This document shows positions 1 through 8,042 of a stretch of DNA of 37,262 nucleotides, piece by piece (the first letter of the stretch is position 1; each line of letters opens with the position of its first letter). Origin of the DNA: Thermoplasmata archaeon (GTDB lineage: Archaea; Thermoplasmatota; E2; DHVEG-1). The DNA is taken from positions 1 through 37,262 of the forward strand of contig JAHWGK010000029.1 in the NCBI GenBank assembly GCA_020054495.1. Direction: 5' to 3'. A program made the translations under genes and the position numbers. The notes beneath the pieces were generated by a model. It searched no databases. It had not been told where the DNA came from and was given only the letters and a program-made list of their open reading frames with translations.

Positions 1-1013
1 AAAGTCCCATTTGGGTATACTGCATAGAGGTACCCATCCCAGGAACCAAAATAAACTGTACCATCATCAGCAATGCAAGGGCCTAAAGGTACCCAATCAC
101 TCGTAAGATACTTCCATTTTAACGTCCCATTATTTGAATATAATGCATACAGATAACCATTATGTGAACCAACATAAATGGTACCATCATCGCTGATAGC
201 TGGTGATGAATATACAACATGATCTGTTTCGTATCTCCATTTAAGCGTACCATTTGGATATAATGCATTAATATACCCATGCAAAGGATTACCACTTCCA
301 GCGCCAAAATAGATGATTCCATCATCTCCAATTACGGGAGAAGAAAATATATCATCATTATCTGTGTTATATTTCCATTTTAACGTACCATTAGTTGTAT
401 AAATTGCATATAAATAATTCGGTATACCATGCATTTCTCCAATATATATGATGCCATTTTCGTCAATAGCTGGTGCGGATTCAATAGTCAGAGGAGGATT
501 ATATTTCCATTTCAGTGTACCATTTGGATATACTGCATAAAAATCAAACGATCCAATGTATATAACCCCTTGTTTATCGATGACTGATGACCCCCGAGCC
601 CACCCGTTCATATCAATACGCCATTTTTCAGCTCCAGGATTATCCTGAGTGCTATACGGACTGCGTCCTGTATGCCGAGTATCATGGCAATACATCGGCC
701 AAGCCGAATCCATCGGACCATCTATGGGCTGAGTTGTTTTATCAGAATTAATTACTCCTTCTGATTCACTACCTTCATATTTTGTAGGTTCATCGTATTT
801 TTTATATTCAACAAAATCAAGTATTTCATCTGAATTATACCAACTATAAAATTCAGGAGGTAGGGATCTATTAAAATTATAACTTTCAACTATTGATTCT
901 TCATTAGTTGTTGTAACATTATATCCAATTGTCATTGGGGTAAATGTTGAAGCAATGAATAAAATTATAAAGCTAACCATTAAACCTAGTTTTATGAAAG
1001 ATTTGCTTCTCAA
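1..1013 (-). CDS. Exported PQQ-like beta-propeller protein (3' end beyond window)
   Basis: The minus-strand frame stays open from a TTG start at 1013 to the left edge, about 337 codons, so the C-terminus is missing. The N-terminus (RSKSFIKLGLMVSFIILFIA) is a signal peptide. It is followed by a linker and the sequence WPMYCHDTRHTGRSPYS, which commonly precedes PQQ/quinoprotein-like propellers in archaeal surface proteins. At least five blades of roughly 40-45 residues follow, each with a YPNGTLKWKY-type strand and an 'SSPAI..DGTIYVGS'-type strand. The same periodicity shows in the DNA as a recurring 'taccatttggatat' block near 250 and 517, with weaker copies near 8, 125 and 385. No enzyme residues are visible. 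Family knowledge suggests a surface binding or adhesion role; the ligand is unknown. TTG is chosen because the sequence GGGGGA lies 7 nt upstream and the signal peptide begins there. Confidence 0.85.
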   Translation of the reverse strand, partial: MRSKSFIKLGLMVSFIILFIASTFTPMTIGYNVTTTNEESIVESYNFNRSLPPEFYSWYNSDEILDFVEYKKYDEPTKYEGSESEGVINSDKTTQPIDGPMDSAWPMYCHDTRHTGRSPYSTQDNPGAEKWRIDMNGWARGSSVIDKQGVIYIGSFDFYAVYPNGTLKWKYNPPLTIESAPAIDENGIIYIGEMHGIPNYLYAIYTTNGTLKWKYNTDNDDIFSSPVIGDDGIIYFGAGSGNPLHGYINALYPNGTLKWRYETDHVVYSSPAISDDGTIYVGSHNGYLYALYSNNGTLKWKYLTSDWVPLGPCIADDGTVYFGSWDGYLYAVYPNGT

Positions 1014-1020
1014 AGTTAAT

Positions 1021-1056
1021 TCCCCCAGATATTTAATTTAATCGCATTTATAAATC
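1021..1056 (-). promoter_or_regulatory. Probable promoter and ribosome-binding site of the minus-strand propeller gene
   Basis: On the minus strand an AT box reading gatttataaat (1046-1056) is followed by the purine tract GGGGGA (about 1021-1026), which sits 7 nt before the TTG start at 1013. The box-to-start distance implies a very short leader. Box and Shine-Dalgarno tract are read directly; promoter activity is inferred. Confidence 0.45.
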
Positions 1057-1210
1057 TTTTCTAAGAAAATAGTTTTTGCTGTAAAAAACAATCACACAGT
1101 TATTTAACTAAGAATAAAATAAGCACATTTTTTTAGTGTTTTGTGTTTTATTACAAAAATGTTAATATAGTAACAAATTAACCATGTTTTTGTTAGTATT
1201 CTCACGTAAT

Positions 1211-1261
1211 TGTTTTATATATCTAATGCCTTAGGAACAAATAAAAAGGTGTTTAGGGGAG
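1211..1261 (+). promoter_or_regulatory. Probable TATA box and ribosome-binding site of the M28-type peptidase gene
   Basis: TGTTTTATATATC (1211-1223) is a good archaeal TATA box predicting a start of transcription near 1243. AGGGGAG (1255-1261) lies 9 nt before the ATG at 1271. The rest of the 257-bp divergent region 1014-1270 is plain AT-rich sequence with no further gene seen. Confidence 0.5.
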
Positions 1262-1270
1262 TATAGGGAA

Positions 1271-3190
1271 ATGAAAAATAAAATTATAAGTATCGTAGTT
1301 TGCACGCTATTGATTGCAACCGCTATGATAATAGTTCCTATTGATTTTAAGGTAAAAGCCACTGGCGGAGGTGGAGAAGATGGAAGTATTGGTCTTGATT
1401 ATGAGTTCATGTGGAATGTAACAAAAGAACTTGCTGACGTAGTACATGATCCATTTGTTTACCCTTCTGGCACTATCCCAAAGGGACGGGCGTTTGGCAC
1501 AAAAGGAGATAATCATACTGCCAACTATATTTTAAAACCCTATATGGAGTCAGAAGAGTATTGTGGTCTTAGTGATGTTGACACATTACCAATTGGATAT
1601 ATCAATAAAATAAAGCATTTCTGGAAACAGTATTCCAGTAAGATTGTTGTTAAAGATTTCAGTTTATCTTTGACTCACCCTGACAAAACCTATCCCTTTC
1701 AAACACCAATGGAAAAAACAGAGCTTTATCCTTTTCCAAGTGGATACCACTATTCTCCTATTTTGCCAGTTACACATTACTATAACTTCACTAATGTAAA
1801 AATCCATCGTATGTACAATCCAGATGAAAACAGAAATGAAAATTGGCCATGGGGCGGAACATACAATAATTACCATTTCAATATAACATGCAATCTATTG
1901 AATAATAATAACATGGTTATCGGAAACGTCTCACTTATAGAGAATGGTAGCTCTATGCCCAGTTTCCAAGATGGAATGATTTTTATATTGAATGAATCAG
2001 AAGAATGTGTAGAAAAAATTGAAAATATGACCAATGCCTCAGGTTGCATTCTTATCCATAACAAATCAAGAGGATATAATTATTCAAGCGCAACAGATTA
2101 TAATTTTCCAATAATAAAAGTAAATGATACAAATAACAATTTTTCTGCAATATTTGAAAAGTTGGAAAATAAGGAAAATATGTTTGTAGATAATGCTTTA
2201 GATGATAATATTATTACCTTCACCTATAATTTAAGTGTACAAAATTGTTTACCAAATTCTGATTATATGTTTCTTAAAAACATTAGAGAAGGTGCTAATT
2301 CTTATGTAGATTTAGGCATTGCTAAAAATAAATCGATAATTTGTTATTTTTTAAATTTCATACCTATACTATCGAGGTGCCATGGTATAATCTTATATGA
2401 TTCTTTTGACACTCATTTTATGAGCTATGCGATACGTCGATGGACTTGGTTTGGAGGCGCCTGGATGACTGGCCCTGCGCTTCCAATGTTTTCAGTAAAT
2501 TATTCAGTTGGAAACTGGTTATGGGAGAATGCCACATGCTCAACAGGTTGTCCTAATGCATCTGGCTACTTAGACCAGGAAAATAAAAAACAAACTCCTT
2601 CAAAACCTGGTATTGATGCTTATAATGTTGTTGGATATAAAAATATAACCCAGAGCCCTGATGATAAAATTGCCATAATCTCTAATCGTTATGATGGTAT
2701 GTGGGGTGAAACACCTGGAGATTCTGGAACGGGTGCAGGAGTTGTACTTGCTATTGCGAAATATATGAATGATTATAATATTAAACCAAAATATAATCTT
2801 ACATTTCTGATGACAACTGGTGAAGAGTATGGTATGCGTGGAGCTGTTCATTTTAGAGATAAAATGTCTCAATATTTACGTAATAAGACTGCTTTTTGGA
2901 TTGGGACAGATCAGCTTGCAATGAATCAAGAAAATCTAACTCTTAATATAGGTTGTGGAAATACAGTAATTCAGGATATTGTATGGGAAATTTCAAATGA
3001 AACAAACTATAACGAGAGGAATCAAGAAAAAAATTATAGTATAGATCCAGAAAATAAAAAATCTTTGGAGGTTCTGAAGCTAAAGTTTGGGCTGATGTAT
3101 GTAATACTATTGTTTTTGGTAAAGACAGGGCAAGTAATTGGAGAGGGTATCATAGAGCAGGGGCAAAGTATACTAAAGGAGATGTATTGA
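1271..3190 (+). CDS. Exported M28-family peptidase, N-terminal part of a frameshifted gene
   Basis: The product begins with a signal peptide (MKNKIISIVVCTLLIATAMI). A PA-like insert lies near residues 225-300, and a zinc-peptidase M28 core near residues 460-597. Visible core motifs are RYDGMWGETPGDSGTGAG (473-490), with the bridging-metal Asp of GDSG, then TTGEEYGMRGA with the Glu-Glu pair at 518-519, and GTDQ with Asp 547. The position that is normally the first His ligand (H-x-D) reads R-Y-D here. After residue about 597 the frame stops resembling the family. The expected continuation (FGGSEAKVWADVC, then YHRAGAKYTKGDVL) sits in the neighbouring frame, so the last ~40 residues are out-of-frame translation. 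The protein is rich in N-x-S/T sequons, as expected of an AglB substrate. Function: probable extracellular aminopeptidase or adhesin; activity is doubtful given the break and the substituted ligand. Confidence 0.8.
   Translation: MKNKIISIVVCTLLIATAMIIVPIDFKVKATGGGGEDGSIGLDYEFMWNVTKELADVVHDPFVYPSGTIPKGRAFGTKGDNHTANYILKPYMESEEYCGLSDVDTLPIGYINKIKHFWKQYSSKIVVKDFSLSLTHPDKTYPFQTPMEKTELYPFPSGYHYSPILPVTHYYNFTNVKIHRMYNPDENRNENWPWGGTYNNYHFNITCNLLNNNNMVIGNVSLIENGSSMPSFQDGMIFILNESEECVEKIENMTNASGCILIHNKSRGYNYSSATDYNFPIIKVNDTNNNFSAIFEKLENKENMFVDNALDDNIITFTYNLSVQNCLPNSDYMFLKNIREGANSYVDLGIAKNKSIICYFLNFIPILSRCHGIILYDSFDTHFMSYAIRRWTWFGGAWMTGPALPMFSVNYSVGNWLWENATCSTGCPNASGYLDQENKKQTPSKPGIDAYNVVGYKNITQSPDDKIAIISNRYDGMWGETPGDSGTGAGVVLAIAKYMNDYNIKPKYNLTFLMTTGEEYGMRGAVHFRDKMSQYLRNKTAFWIGTDQLAMNQENLTLNIGCGNTVIQDIVWEISNETNYNERNQEKNYSIDPENKKSLEVLKLKFGLMYVILLFLVKTGQVIGEGIIEQGQSILKEMY
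3056..3061 (+). other. Frameshift site at an A6 run joining the two halves of the M28-type gene
   Basis: The upstream frame reads N-K-K-S-L-E-V across this run. Adding one A gives N-K-K-I-F-G-G-S-E-A-K-V-W and runs without a stop into the downstream frame, which ends at 5832. In the downstream frame there are stops at 3037 and 3055, so the change must lie after 3057, that is inside this run. The restored protein would be about 1,520 residues. A missing base in the assembly, a real one-base deletion, or slippage are all possible. The run is only six As and is preceded by T, so it is a weak programmed -1 site. Confidence 0.75.
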
Positions 3191-5832
3191 GTGGTATAGA
3201 TAGGAATGATGCAAATATTACAACTGAGCTTGTTTGGAATGTAACTAAGTATTTTTGTGTTAATCCTGATACATGGTTTGACTCTTATTCATTTAATGCT
3301 TTTGATTCCCCAGAAGATAATGGTACTAAACTTGATTCAGTAAATATAACCTTTTCATTAAAAACCATTCTTCCTCATGATAAAATAAGACTAAAAGCTG
3401 AATTTAATACTAGCGGTCAAGTTGTTGATAATTGCACCACTGATTATTATATTAATTCTTCAGGGGTTCAAGATACGATTATATTTACAGTTCCAGAAAA
3501 TGGGGACACTGGTCAGTATATTTGCCAACTATTTTTATACAATTCAACAGGTCGAATTAATGAAATCCTTGAGCTTGATGTATCAGGAGATTATTATAAC
3601 GAGACACTTAATAGCACTTGGATGAAACTTCATCCATGGAACAGCAATGGAACTTGTATTAATATTAATAATACTAATATTTCAACTGAGGATCTTGCAA
3701 TTGGTTGTGATTCTACATCTATTTCTTCTACTGTTACTTCTACAGTTAGTCAGATAATTATGTCTCAGGTTTATGTCAACTTCCCTGATGCCACTCTTAT
3801 GAATTATACTATGAATAATACAGGGGGAGATGTTTATGAGTTTATCTTTGAGAATACATGGCAAAACGGGGAACACTTTTACCACATTTGGGCAGAAGAT
3901 GAAAATGGAACCACTGATGTTTCTGATTGGTATAGTTTCAATGTTTCTGCTATGGCAAACGTTAGTATTTGTACAGTGAAGGATTCTTATTCGGGTATTG
4001 GAACAGTTGATATTACGGATCCACCTGGTCCACCATTACAAGAGATAGGCTATGAATTATTGGATGAAAATCAGGTGTTGCATTTGTGGAATCGTTTTGA
4101 TAGTTATTATTTCAACACATCTAATGGTGTTCAGTTCACAAACCATATGGATGAGTATTGGAGTCATAATGTTTTGATGCTTGGCTATTATGATAATGAC
4201 GTGTGGAATCTTATTTATCGGGTTGATGATCTTAGTGGTTTCAACAAAAATATTACGTCTGACAACGCTAGTTTTGTGAAAGCTACATTGTGGAAGGATT
4301 TATCTTATGGTGGTTATGATTTCCGTTTGGCGGTTCGGTATCACTTGGGTGTTGATGACAACGAGCTTACGGTTATACCTTATATTAAGAATGTTGATGA
4401 TGAGAACATTCCTTATACGTTGGGTTTTGCCTGGGAACTAAATAATATTCAAATAGATGGGACACCAGATGGTGATTATATAGAGATCAATGAGACATCT
4501 TATTATCTTAATACTACAGTTGATGAAACTTATACAAACTTAACCACGCCTTGTTATTATATTAGAGAAGATAAAACTGGGAATACTTCTGAATCATTAT
4601 ACTTACGGTGGGATAGTTCTCTTAATTACAAAGTAAAAGTCGAGTCAAAGGAGGGTGAATATAATGCTCCTGTTACCTTGGGTATAAAAATTGGTACTCT
4701 TAGTGTGAGTCAGGAGAAGTTTACTAGTTTGTTTTGGCATGATGCCTCTGAGGTTGTGTATTATTTCGATAGTTATGATAGGGGGGAGGCATGGCCAGTA
4801 AGTCCTGGTAACATGGTTGATGGTAGTATTTCTACTTATGCATCTGTTAATAACATGGGGGGACCTAGTTATGTTGAGTTGTGTGAGAAGAATACGTGTT
4901 CAGGGATTGATCTTGGTACTATTTCAAAATTAGAACTTAGGGTGTATGGTTATTATTCTGGTAGTCAGCGGGATATTTTTTTACGGCCTGTATTCGGGGG
5001 AACTGAGGATGGAGATAACTATACGTTTGTGACGCCATCTACAGCAAATTGGTCTTCATGGTTTGATATAACAAATGATCCTAATGCTGAAGAAGAATGG
5101 AGTTGGTCTGACATTGTAGCTCTAATGTGTGATGTTGAAGGAGAAAGTGATATTGGAATTTGGACTTTGTATTGTTCTAAAGTTGAGCTACGTGTTACGT
5201 ATACACCGTCTCCATCTGAGATTTCTGATCCGTATCCAGCTGATGGTAGTATTGGTGTTGTTATTGCTCCTGTGTTGAATATCACGGTGTCTGATCCTCA
5301 GGGTGACACTATGAACACCACATGGCTTAGTAATAGTAGTGGAAGCTGGCAGGTTTTCGGAACTAATAGTAGTGTAGGTAATGGTACTTATCATCAGACA
5401 TTTGTTAATGCGAGTGTTAATGGTCAGTGGTGGTATTGGAAGGTAAATGTTAGCGATGGTTCTTCTAGTGTTGAGAGCAGTGTATATAGGTTTTATACTG
5501 GTGTTCAGTCTAAGATTGAGAACACGGGCAATCAATCGATTAAGGGTTATTTGTTGATACAGGTACACTTTTATAATACGACTTTTGAGGATTGGGTTTT
5601 AGCTAATGATACGGTTAATGAAACTAGTATGAGGACGATTAATGTTAGTGAACAGCTGGGTTTGGATACTATCTTTAACGGTCAGGTGACTACAAGTGAT
5701 TTGTTAAGCGGTTTTGGTAGTGGTAGTTATCGTGTTTATGTAGCGTTTCGTGATCCTGATGGTAATGTGTTGGTATGCGACGACGAATCTTTGATGGAAG
5801 ATAGTTATGAGTTTGCGGTATCAGCAAGTTAG
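3187..5832 (+). CDS. C-terminal part of the frameshifted M28-type surface protein (Ig-like domains)
   Basis: The annotated start is a TTG without a clear ribosome-binding site, and there is no signal peptide, so this is best read as the continuation of the gene starting at 1271. The first residues (SGIDRNDANITTELVWNVTKYF) resemble the usual end of the M28 core: the same TELVWNVTKYF phrase echoes the N-terminal WNVTKELADVV segment. Then come beta-rich modules. One lies near residues 270-430 (YELLDENQVLHLWNRFDSYY onward), one near 515-665, and a fibronectin/Ig-like module near 670-770 begins DPYPADGSIGV and contains WWYWKVNVSDGSS. The end (FAVSAS) has no membrane anchor or sorting signal. Dozens of N-x-S/T sequons are present. 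Role: extracellular binding or surface attachment of the peptidase; ligand unknown. Confidence 0.75.
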   Translation: MSGIDRNDANITTELVWNVTKYFCVNPDTWFDSYSFNAFDSPEDNGTKLDSVNITFSLKTILPHDKIRLKAEFNTSGQVVDNCTTDYYINSSGVQDTIIFTVPENGDTGQYICQLFLYNSTGRINEILELDVSGDYYNETLNSTWMKLHPWNSNGTCININNTNISTEDLAIGCDSTSISSTVTSTVSQIIMSQVYVNFPDATLMNYTMNNTGGDVYEFIFENTWQNGEHFYHIWAEDENGTTDVSDWYSFNVSAMANVSICTVKDSYSGIGTVDITDPPGPPLQEIGYELLDENQVLHLWNRFDSYYFNTSNGVQFTNHMDEYWSHNVLMLGYYDNDVWNLIYRVDDLSGFNKNITSDNASFVKATLWKDLSYGGYDFRLAVRYHLGVDDNELTVIPYIKNVDDENIPYTLGFAWELNNIQIDGTPDGDYIEINETSYYLNTTVDETYTNLTTPCYYIREDKTGNTSESLYLRWDSSLNYKVKVESKEGEYNAPVTLGIKIGTLSVSQEKFTSLFWHDASEVVYYFDSYDRGEAWPVSPGNMVDGSISTYASVNNMGGPSYVELCEKNTCSGIDLGTISKLELRVYGYYSGSQRDIFLRPVFGGTEDGDNYTFVTPSTANWSSWFDITNDPNAEEEWSWSDIVALMCDVEGESDIGIWTLYCSKVELRVTYTPSPSEISDPYPADGSIGVVIAPVLNITVSDPQGDTMNTTWLSNSSGSWQVFGTNSSVGNGTYHQTFVNASVNGQWWYWKVNVSDGSSSVESSVYRFYTGVQSKIENTGNQSIKGYLLIQVHFYNTTFEDWVLANDTVNETSMRTINVSEQLGLDTIFNGQVTTSDLLSGFGSGSYRVYVAFRDPDGNVLVCDDESLMEDSYEFAVSAS

Positions 5833-5859
5833 GCATCTTTAATACCTAACAAATGTGAG

Positions 5860-5886
5860 AATCAGGTATTTATTTGCCTGATTTTC
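5860..5886 (+). terminator. Hairpin with short T tail after the surface-protein gene
   Basis: AATCAGG (5860-5866) pairs with CCTGATT (5877-5883) across a 10-nt AT-rich loop, followed by T residues. It lies 27 nt after the stop at 5832, a plausible transcription end. Confidence 0.45.
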
Positions 5887-5892
5887 AATTAT

Positions 5893-5904
5893 CTTTTTAT
5901 ACAC
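5893..5904 (+). promoter_or_regulatory. TATA box placed for a leaderless transcript of the helix-turn-helix gene
   Basis: CTTTTTATACAC is centred about 25 nt before the ATG at 5923, so transcription would begin at or just before the start codon. No Shine-Dalgarno tract is present. This favours ATG 5923 over the in-frame TTG at 5920. Confidence 0.5.
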
Positions 5905-5922
5905 CTTTTAAACTATTAATTG

Positions 5923-6594
5923 ATGCCAAAAAGAATATCAAAAGAAAAACTCCAAAGAATCCGAGAAGAAATAAAAAGTGGTAAATCAAAATATCAGACG
6001 GCAGCTGATTTTGGAGTACATCCAACTGTTGTTTATCGTTGGACACAAGACCTACCAGGTAGTCAATATGGTTGGCCAGGTATCAGAGGTAAAACCCTGG
6101 AAATTTTGCAGGAGTTGATAAAATATGGGTATGTCCTTTGTTCAAATTTTAATGCAGGTCATAAATATCGTATTCTAAGGAAATATTTTCCAAACATCTG
6201 TAAAATTAGTATGTATAATAAAACTGTTTTATACTTGGATGATAAAGCATCTGTTGCAGCAAAAGCATTCCTGGCGGGTATGAATAAGAAGATAATTAGT
6301 TTCCAAGAGCTAAAACAGGTGACAAAGACTTTTGGTATTGAGTTTTCTAGTGAGGAAAAACACAAAATCATAGGTAGAACCAGGAGACATAAACTCCCTG
6401 TTATCCGTAGGAAGGAGGGTGGTTTTCTTTCTAGTTACAGTGAATCTCAGTGTAAAATCGATGATTTCATGGGTAATTCTGGTTTCTTTGGCAAAAATGA
6501 TTTAAAAAATCCTTGTAAAAATAGGGTTTCTGAGAACGATGCTCTCCTTACAAATGATGATTCCTTGGCATTTTTTTACATTCGGAAGTACTGA
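5923..6594 (+). CDS. Helix-turn-helix DNA-binding protein of unknown role
   Basis: A 223-residue protein. The N-terminal ~45 residues are a homeodomain-like helix-turn-helix of the transposase/resolvase type: basic helix PKRISKEKLQRIREEI, then KYQTAADFGVHPTVVYRWTQ as the turn and recognition helix. The segment about 50-155 (PGIRGKTLEILQELIKYGYV, then LYLDDKASVAAKAFL) looks folded but I do not recognise it. The last ~50 residues are polar and low-similarity looking. No catalytic motif of a transposase or recombinase is seen. The final codons and stop lie inside the first copy of a repeat (6560-6615), and the second copy keeps a similar ending in the same frame (F-Y-x-x-x-Y-stop). This suggests the gene belongs to a duplicated family. 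Could be a regulator or part of a decayed mobile element; unresolved. Confidence 0.7.
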   Translation: MPKRISKEKLQRIREEIKSGKSKYQTAADFGVHPTVVYRWTQDLPGSQYGWPGIRGKTLEILQELIKYGYVLCSNFNAGHKYRILRKYFPNICKISMYNKTVLYLDDKASVAAKAFLAGMNKKIISFQELKQVTKTFGIEFSSEEKHKIIGRTRRHKLPVIRRKEGGFLSSYSESQCKIDDFMGNSGFFGKNDLKNPCKNRVSENDALLTNDDSLAFFYIRKY

Positions 6595-6615
6595 GCCACA
6601 GTAGTTCCGAAAGTA
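6560..6615 (+). repeat. 56-bp imperfect direct repeat, copy 1 (contains an inverted repeat)
   Basis: Aligned without gaps to 7939-7994, 47 of 56 positions are identical; the right-hand 43 bp (6573-6615) match at 39. The core is palindromic: GGAAGTAC (6584-6591) opposite GTAGTTCC (6601-6608), with one mismatched pair. It overlaps the last 11 codons and stop of the helix-turn-helix gene. Confidence 0.8.
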
Positions 6616-6652
6616 GATTTAAAGTTCTCTAAATCGGTGTAAAATTCGGAAT

Positions 6653-6663
6653 ATTTATATATT
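6653..6663 (+). promoter_or_regulatory. Probable TATA box of the serine hydrolase gene
   Basis: ATTTATATATT predicts a transcript start near 6684, giving a leader of roughly 28 nt before ATG 6712. No strong ribosome-binding site is seen. An earlier ATG at 6702 is followed at once by an in-frame stop and is not used. Confidence 0.4.
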
Positions 6664-6711
6664 ATCTAAGATATTTTTGATATTGGTAGAATATGCTAAG
6701 ATGAAAAAGAA

Positions 6712-7908
6712 ATGAAAAAAATAATTATATCTCTATTGATTCTGTGTTTGATTTTAAGCACAACGCCTATCGCCATAGGTATAGAAGAAGGTATTGAAAA
6801 CGAGGTAGCTGACGATTTTGATGCTAGAATTGAAGAATTAATGAGACAAGGACATTTGCCATCGATAGCTGTCTGTATTGTTAAAAATAATACAATGGTA
6901 TGGGCAAAAGGATATGGATATGCCAATCTAAATCCATTAAATAAAAGAAAAGCAACTCCTGATACTGTTTATCCAATAGCCTCCATTTCAAAATCGGTTT
7001 GTGCAGTAGCAATTATGCAACTTTATGAGAAAGGATTAATTGATCTCGATGACGATGTGAGTAAATATTTGCCGTTCGATTTAAAAAATCCAAAGTTCCC
7101 TGAAGTAAATATTACCTTTAGAATGTTGATGGCCCATCAATCTAGCATTGCTGAAACGACTTTAAGATTTCTATTATATTTTACGGTTTTAAAAATACCA
7201 TATAGTCAACTAGATGATTATTTTCTTCCGGGTGGGTCATTTTATAGCTCAAAAGTTTGGAATGATTATTCTCCAGGGGAAGACGTGTGTTATTCCACAC
7301 AGAATAATGAAATCTTAAGTTATGCGCTACAACAAATCACAAATCAATCATATACAGATTATTGCCAAGAAAATATTTTTGAGCCGTTACAAATGTACAA
7401 CACAAGCTTTTATTTTTCTGATTACGACAAAGATGAACTTGCAGGGCTATATCTTTGGGTAAGAGGTGTTTATCTTCCAATGCCCCACATAGAACCTACT
7501 TATTATGCAGGAGGCGGAGTGAAAACTACCATATCAGATTTTTCACATTTTCTGATAATGCATACTAGTGGCGGTGTCTATGATGGAGTTCAAATTTTAA
7601 GTGAAGAATCAGTAGAAGAAATGCATCGCGCTCAATATCCTGACTCTCTTGATGAGGGATATAATCATGGATTTGGATGGTATTTTAAAACTCATCCAGA
7701 TGGTGAAACATATGGCGGGCATGGTGGAAGGCATCATGGTGCCGCTGCAGAAATGATAATGCGGTATTCTGATAAGGTTGGCATACTCTTTTTTTGGAAT
7801 CAGTTTGCATTTATGCGTTCTTATATTTTAAAAAACCCATTGCCCGAGGAAATTGAAGCCAGAAGAGAAATCATAAAAGCATTATTTGATAAGGCTGATG
7901 AACTATAA
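6712..7908 (+). CDS. Exported serine hydrolase of the beta-lactamase/penicillin-binding class C fold
   Basis: The 398-residue product starts with a signal peptide (MKKIIISLLILCLILSTTPI). It carries the class C beta-lactamase family (PF00144) motifs. The catalytic S-x-x-K is S91-I-S-K94, inside PIASISKSVC. The second motif, normally Y-x-N, is Y194-S-T here, so the usual Asn is replaced by Thr, with N198-N199 close by. The third motif H-x-G is in YGGHGGRHHG near 345. Length is normal for the family. Acting outside the membrane, it could be a peptidase, esterase or D-amino-acid hydrolase; archaea lack murein, so penicillin-binding-protein function is not expected. It stands alone between the two repeat copies and has its own TATA box. 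The altered second motif makes the substrate uncertain, but the nucleophile and lysine are intact. Confidence 0.85.
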   Translation: MKKIIISLLILCLILSTTPIAIGIEEGIENEVADDFDARIEELMRQGHLPSIAVCIVKNNTMVWAKGYGYANLNPLNKRKATPDTVYPIASISKSVCAVAIMQLYEKGLIDLDDDVSKYLPFDLKNPKFPEVNITFRMLMAHQSSIAETTLRFLLYFTVLKIPYSQLDDYFLPGGSFYSSKVWNDYSPGEDVCYSTQNNEILSYALQQITNQSYTDYCQENIFEPLQMYNTSFYFSDYDKDELAGLYLWVRGVYLPMPHIEPTYYAGGGVKTTISDFSHFLIMHTSGGVYDGVQILSEESVEEMHRAQYPDSLDEGYNHGFGWYFKTHPDGETYGGHGGRHHGAAAEMIMRYSDKVGILFFWNQFAFMRSYILKNPLPEEIEARREIIKALFDKADEL

Positions 7909-7938
7909 TATTATAAAAATGAAATCAGTGTAAAAAGC

Positions 7939-7994
7939 ATTCCTTCATAGATTTTTACCTTTGGAACTACTGAGCCAAAGTAGTTCCGAAAGTA
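7939..7994 (+). repeat. 56-bp imperfect direct repeat, copy 2 (perfect 8-bp inverted repeat)
   Basis: This copy lies 30 nt after the hydrolase stop. GGAACTAC (7963-7970) pairs perfectly with GTAGTTCC (7980-7987) across a 9-nt loop, so it could form an RNA hairpin. Read in the frame equivalent to copy 1, the end is F-Y-L-W-N-Y-stop. The 11-mer TCAGTGTAAAA just upstream (7925-7935) also occurs inside the helix-turn-helix gene at 6447-6457, and with one change (TCGGTGTAAAA) at 6634-6644. Confidence 0.75.
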
Positions 7995-8042
7995 ATTTTT
8001 ATCTTTACGAAAGCACCCCTTTTCCATATCCAAAAAATGTTT

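Noticed and set aside
119-540. DNA-level periodic repeats that might be a tandem repeat or CRISPR-like array
   Set aside because: The spacing and sequence are explained by the beta-propeller blades of the encoded protein, and the units are degenerate at DNA level.
3040-3075. Programmed -1 ribosomal frameshift in the M28-type gene
   Set aside because: The run is T followed by only six As. Re-pairing after a -1 slip would be poor at the upstream codon, and no strong downstream stem or pseudoknot was seen. A missing base is simpler.
5188-5568. Minus-strand 126-codon ORF antisense to the Ig-like surface protein
   Set aside because: Ile/Thr/Arg-rich shadow of repetitive Asn/Ser/Val codons on the other strand; no motif or start signal.
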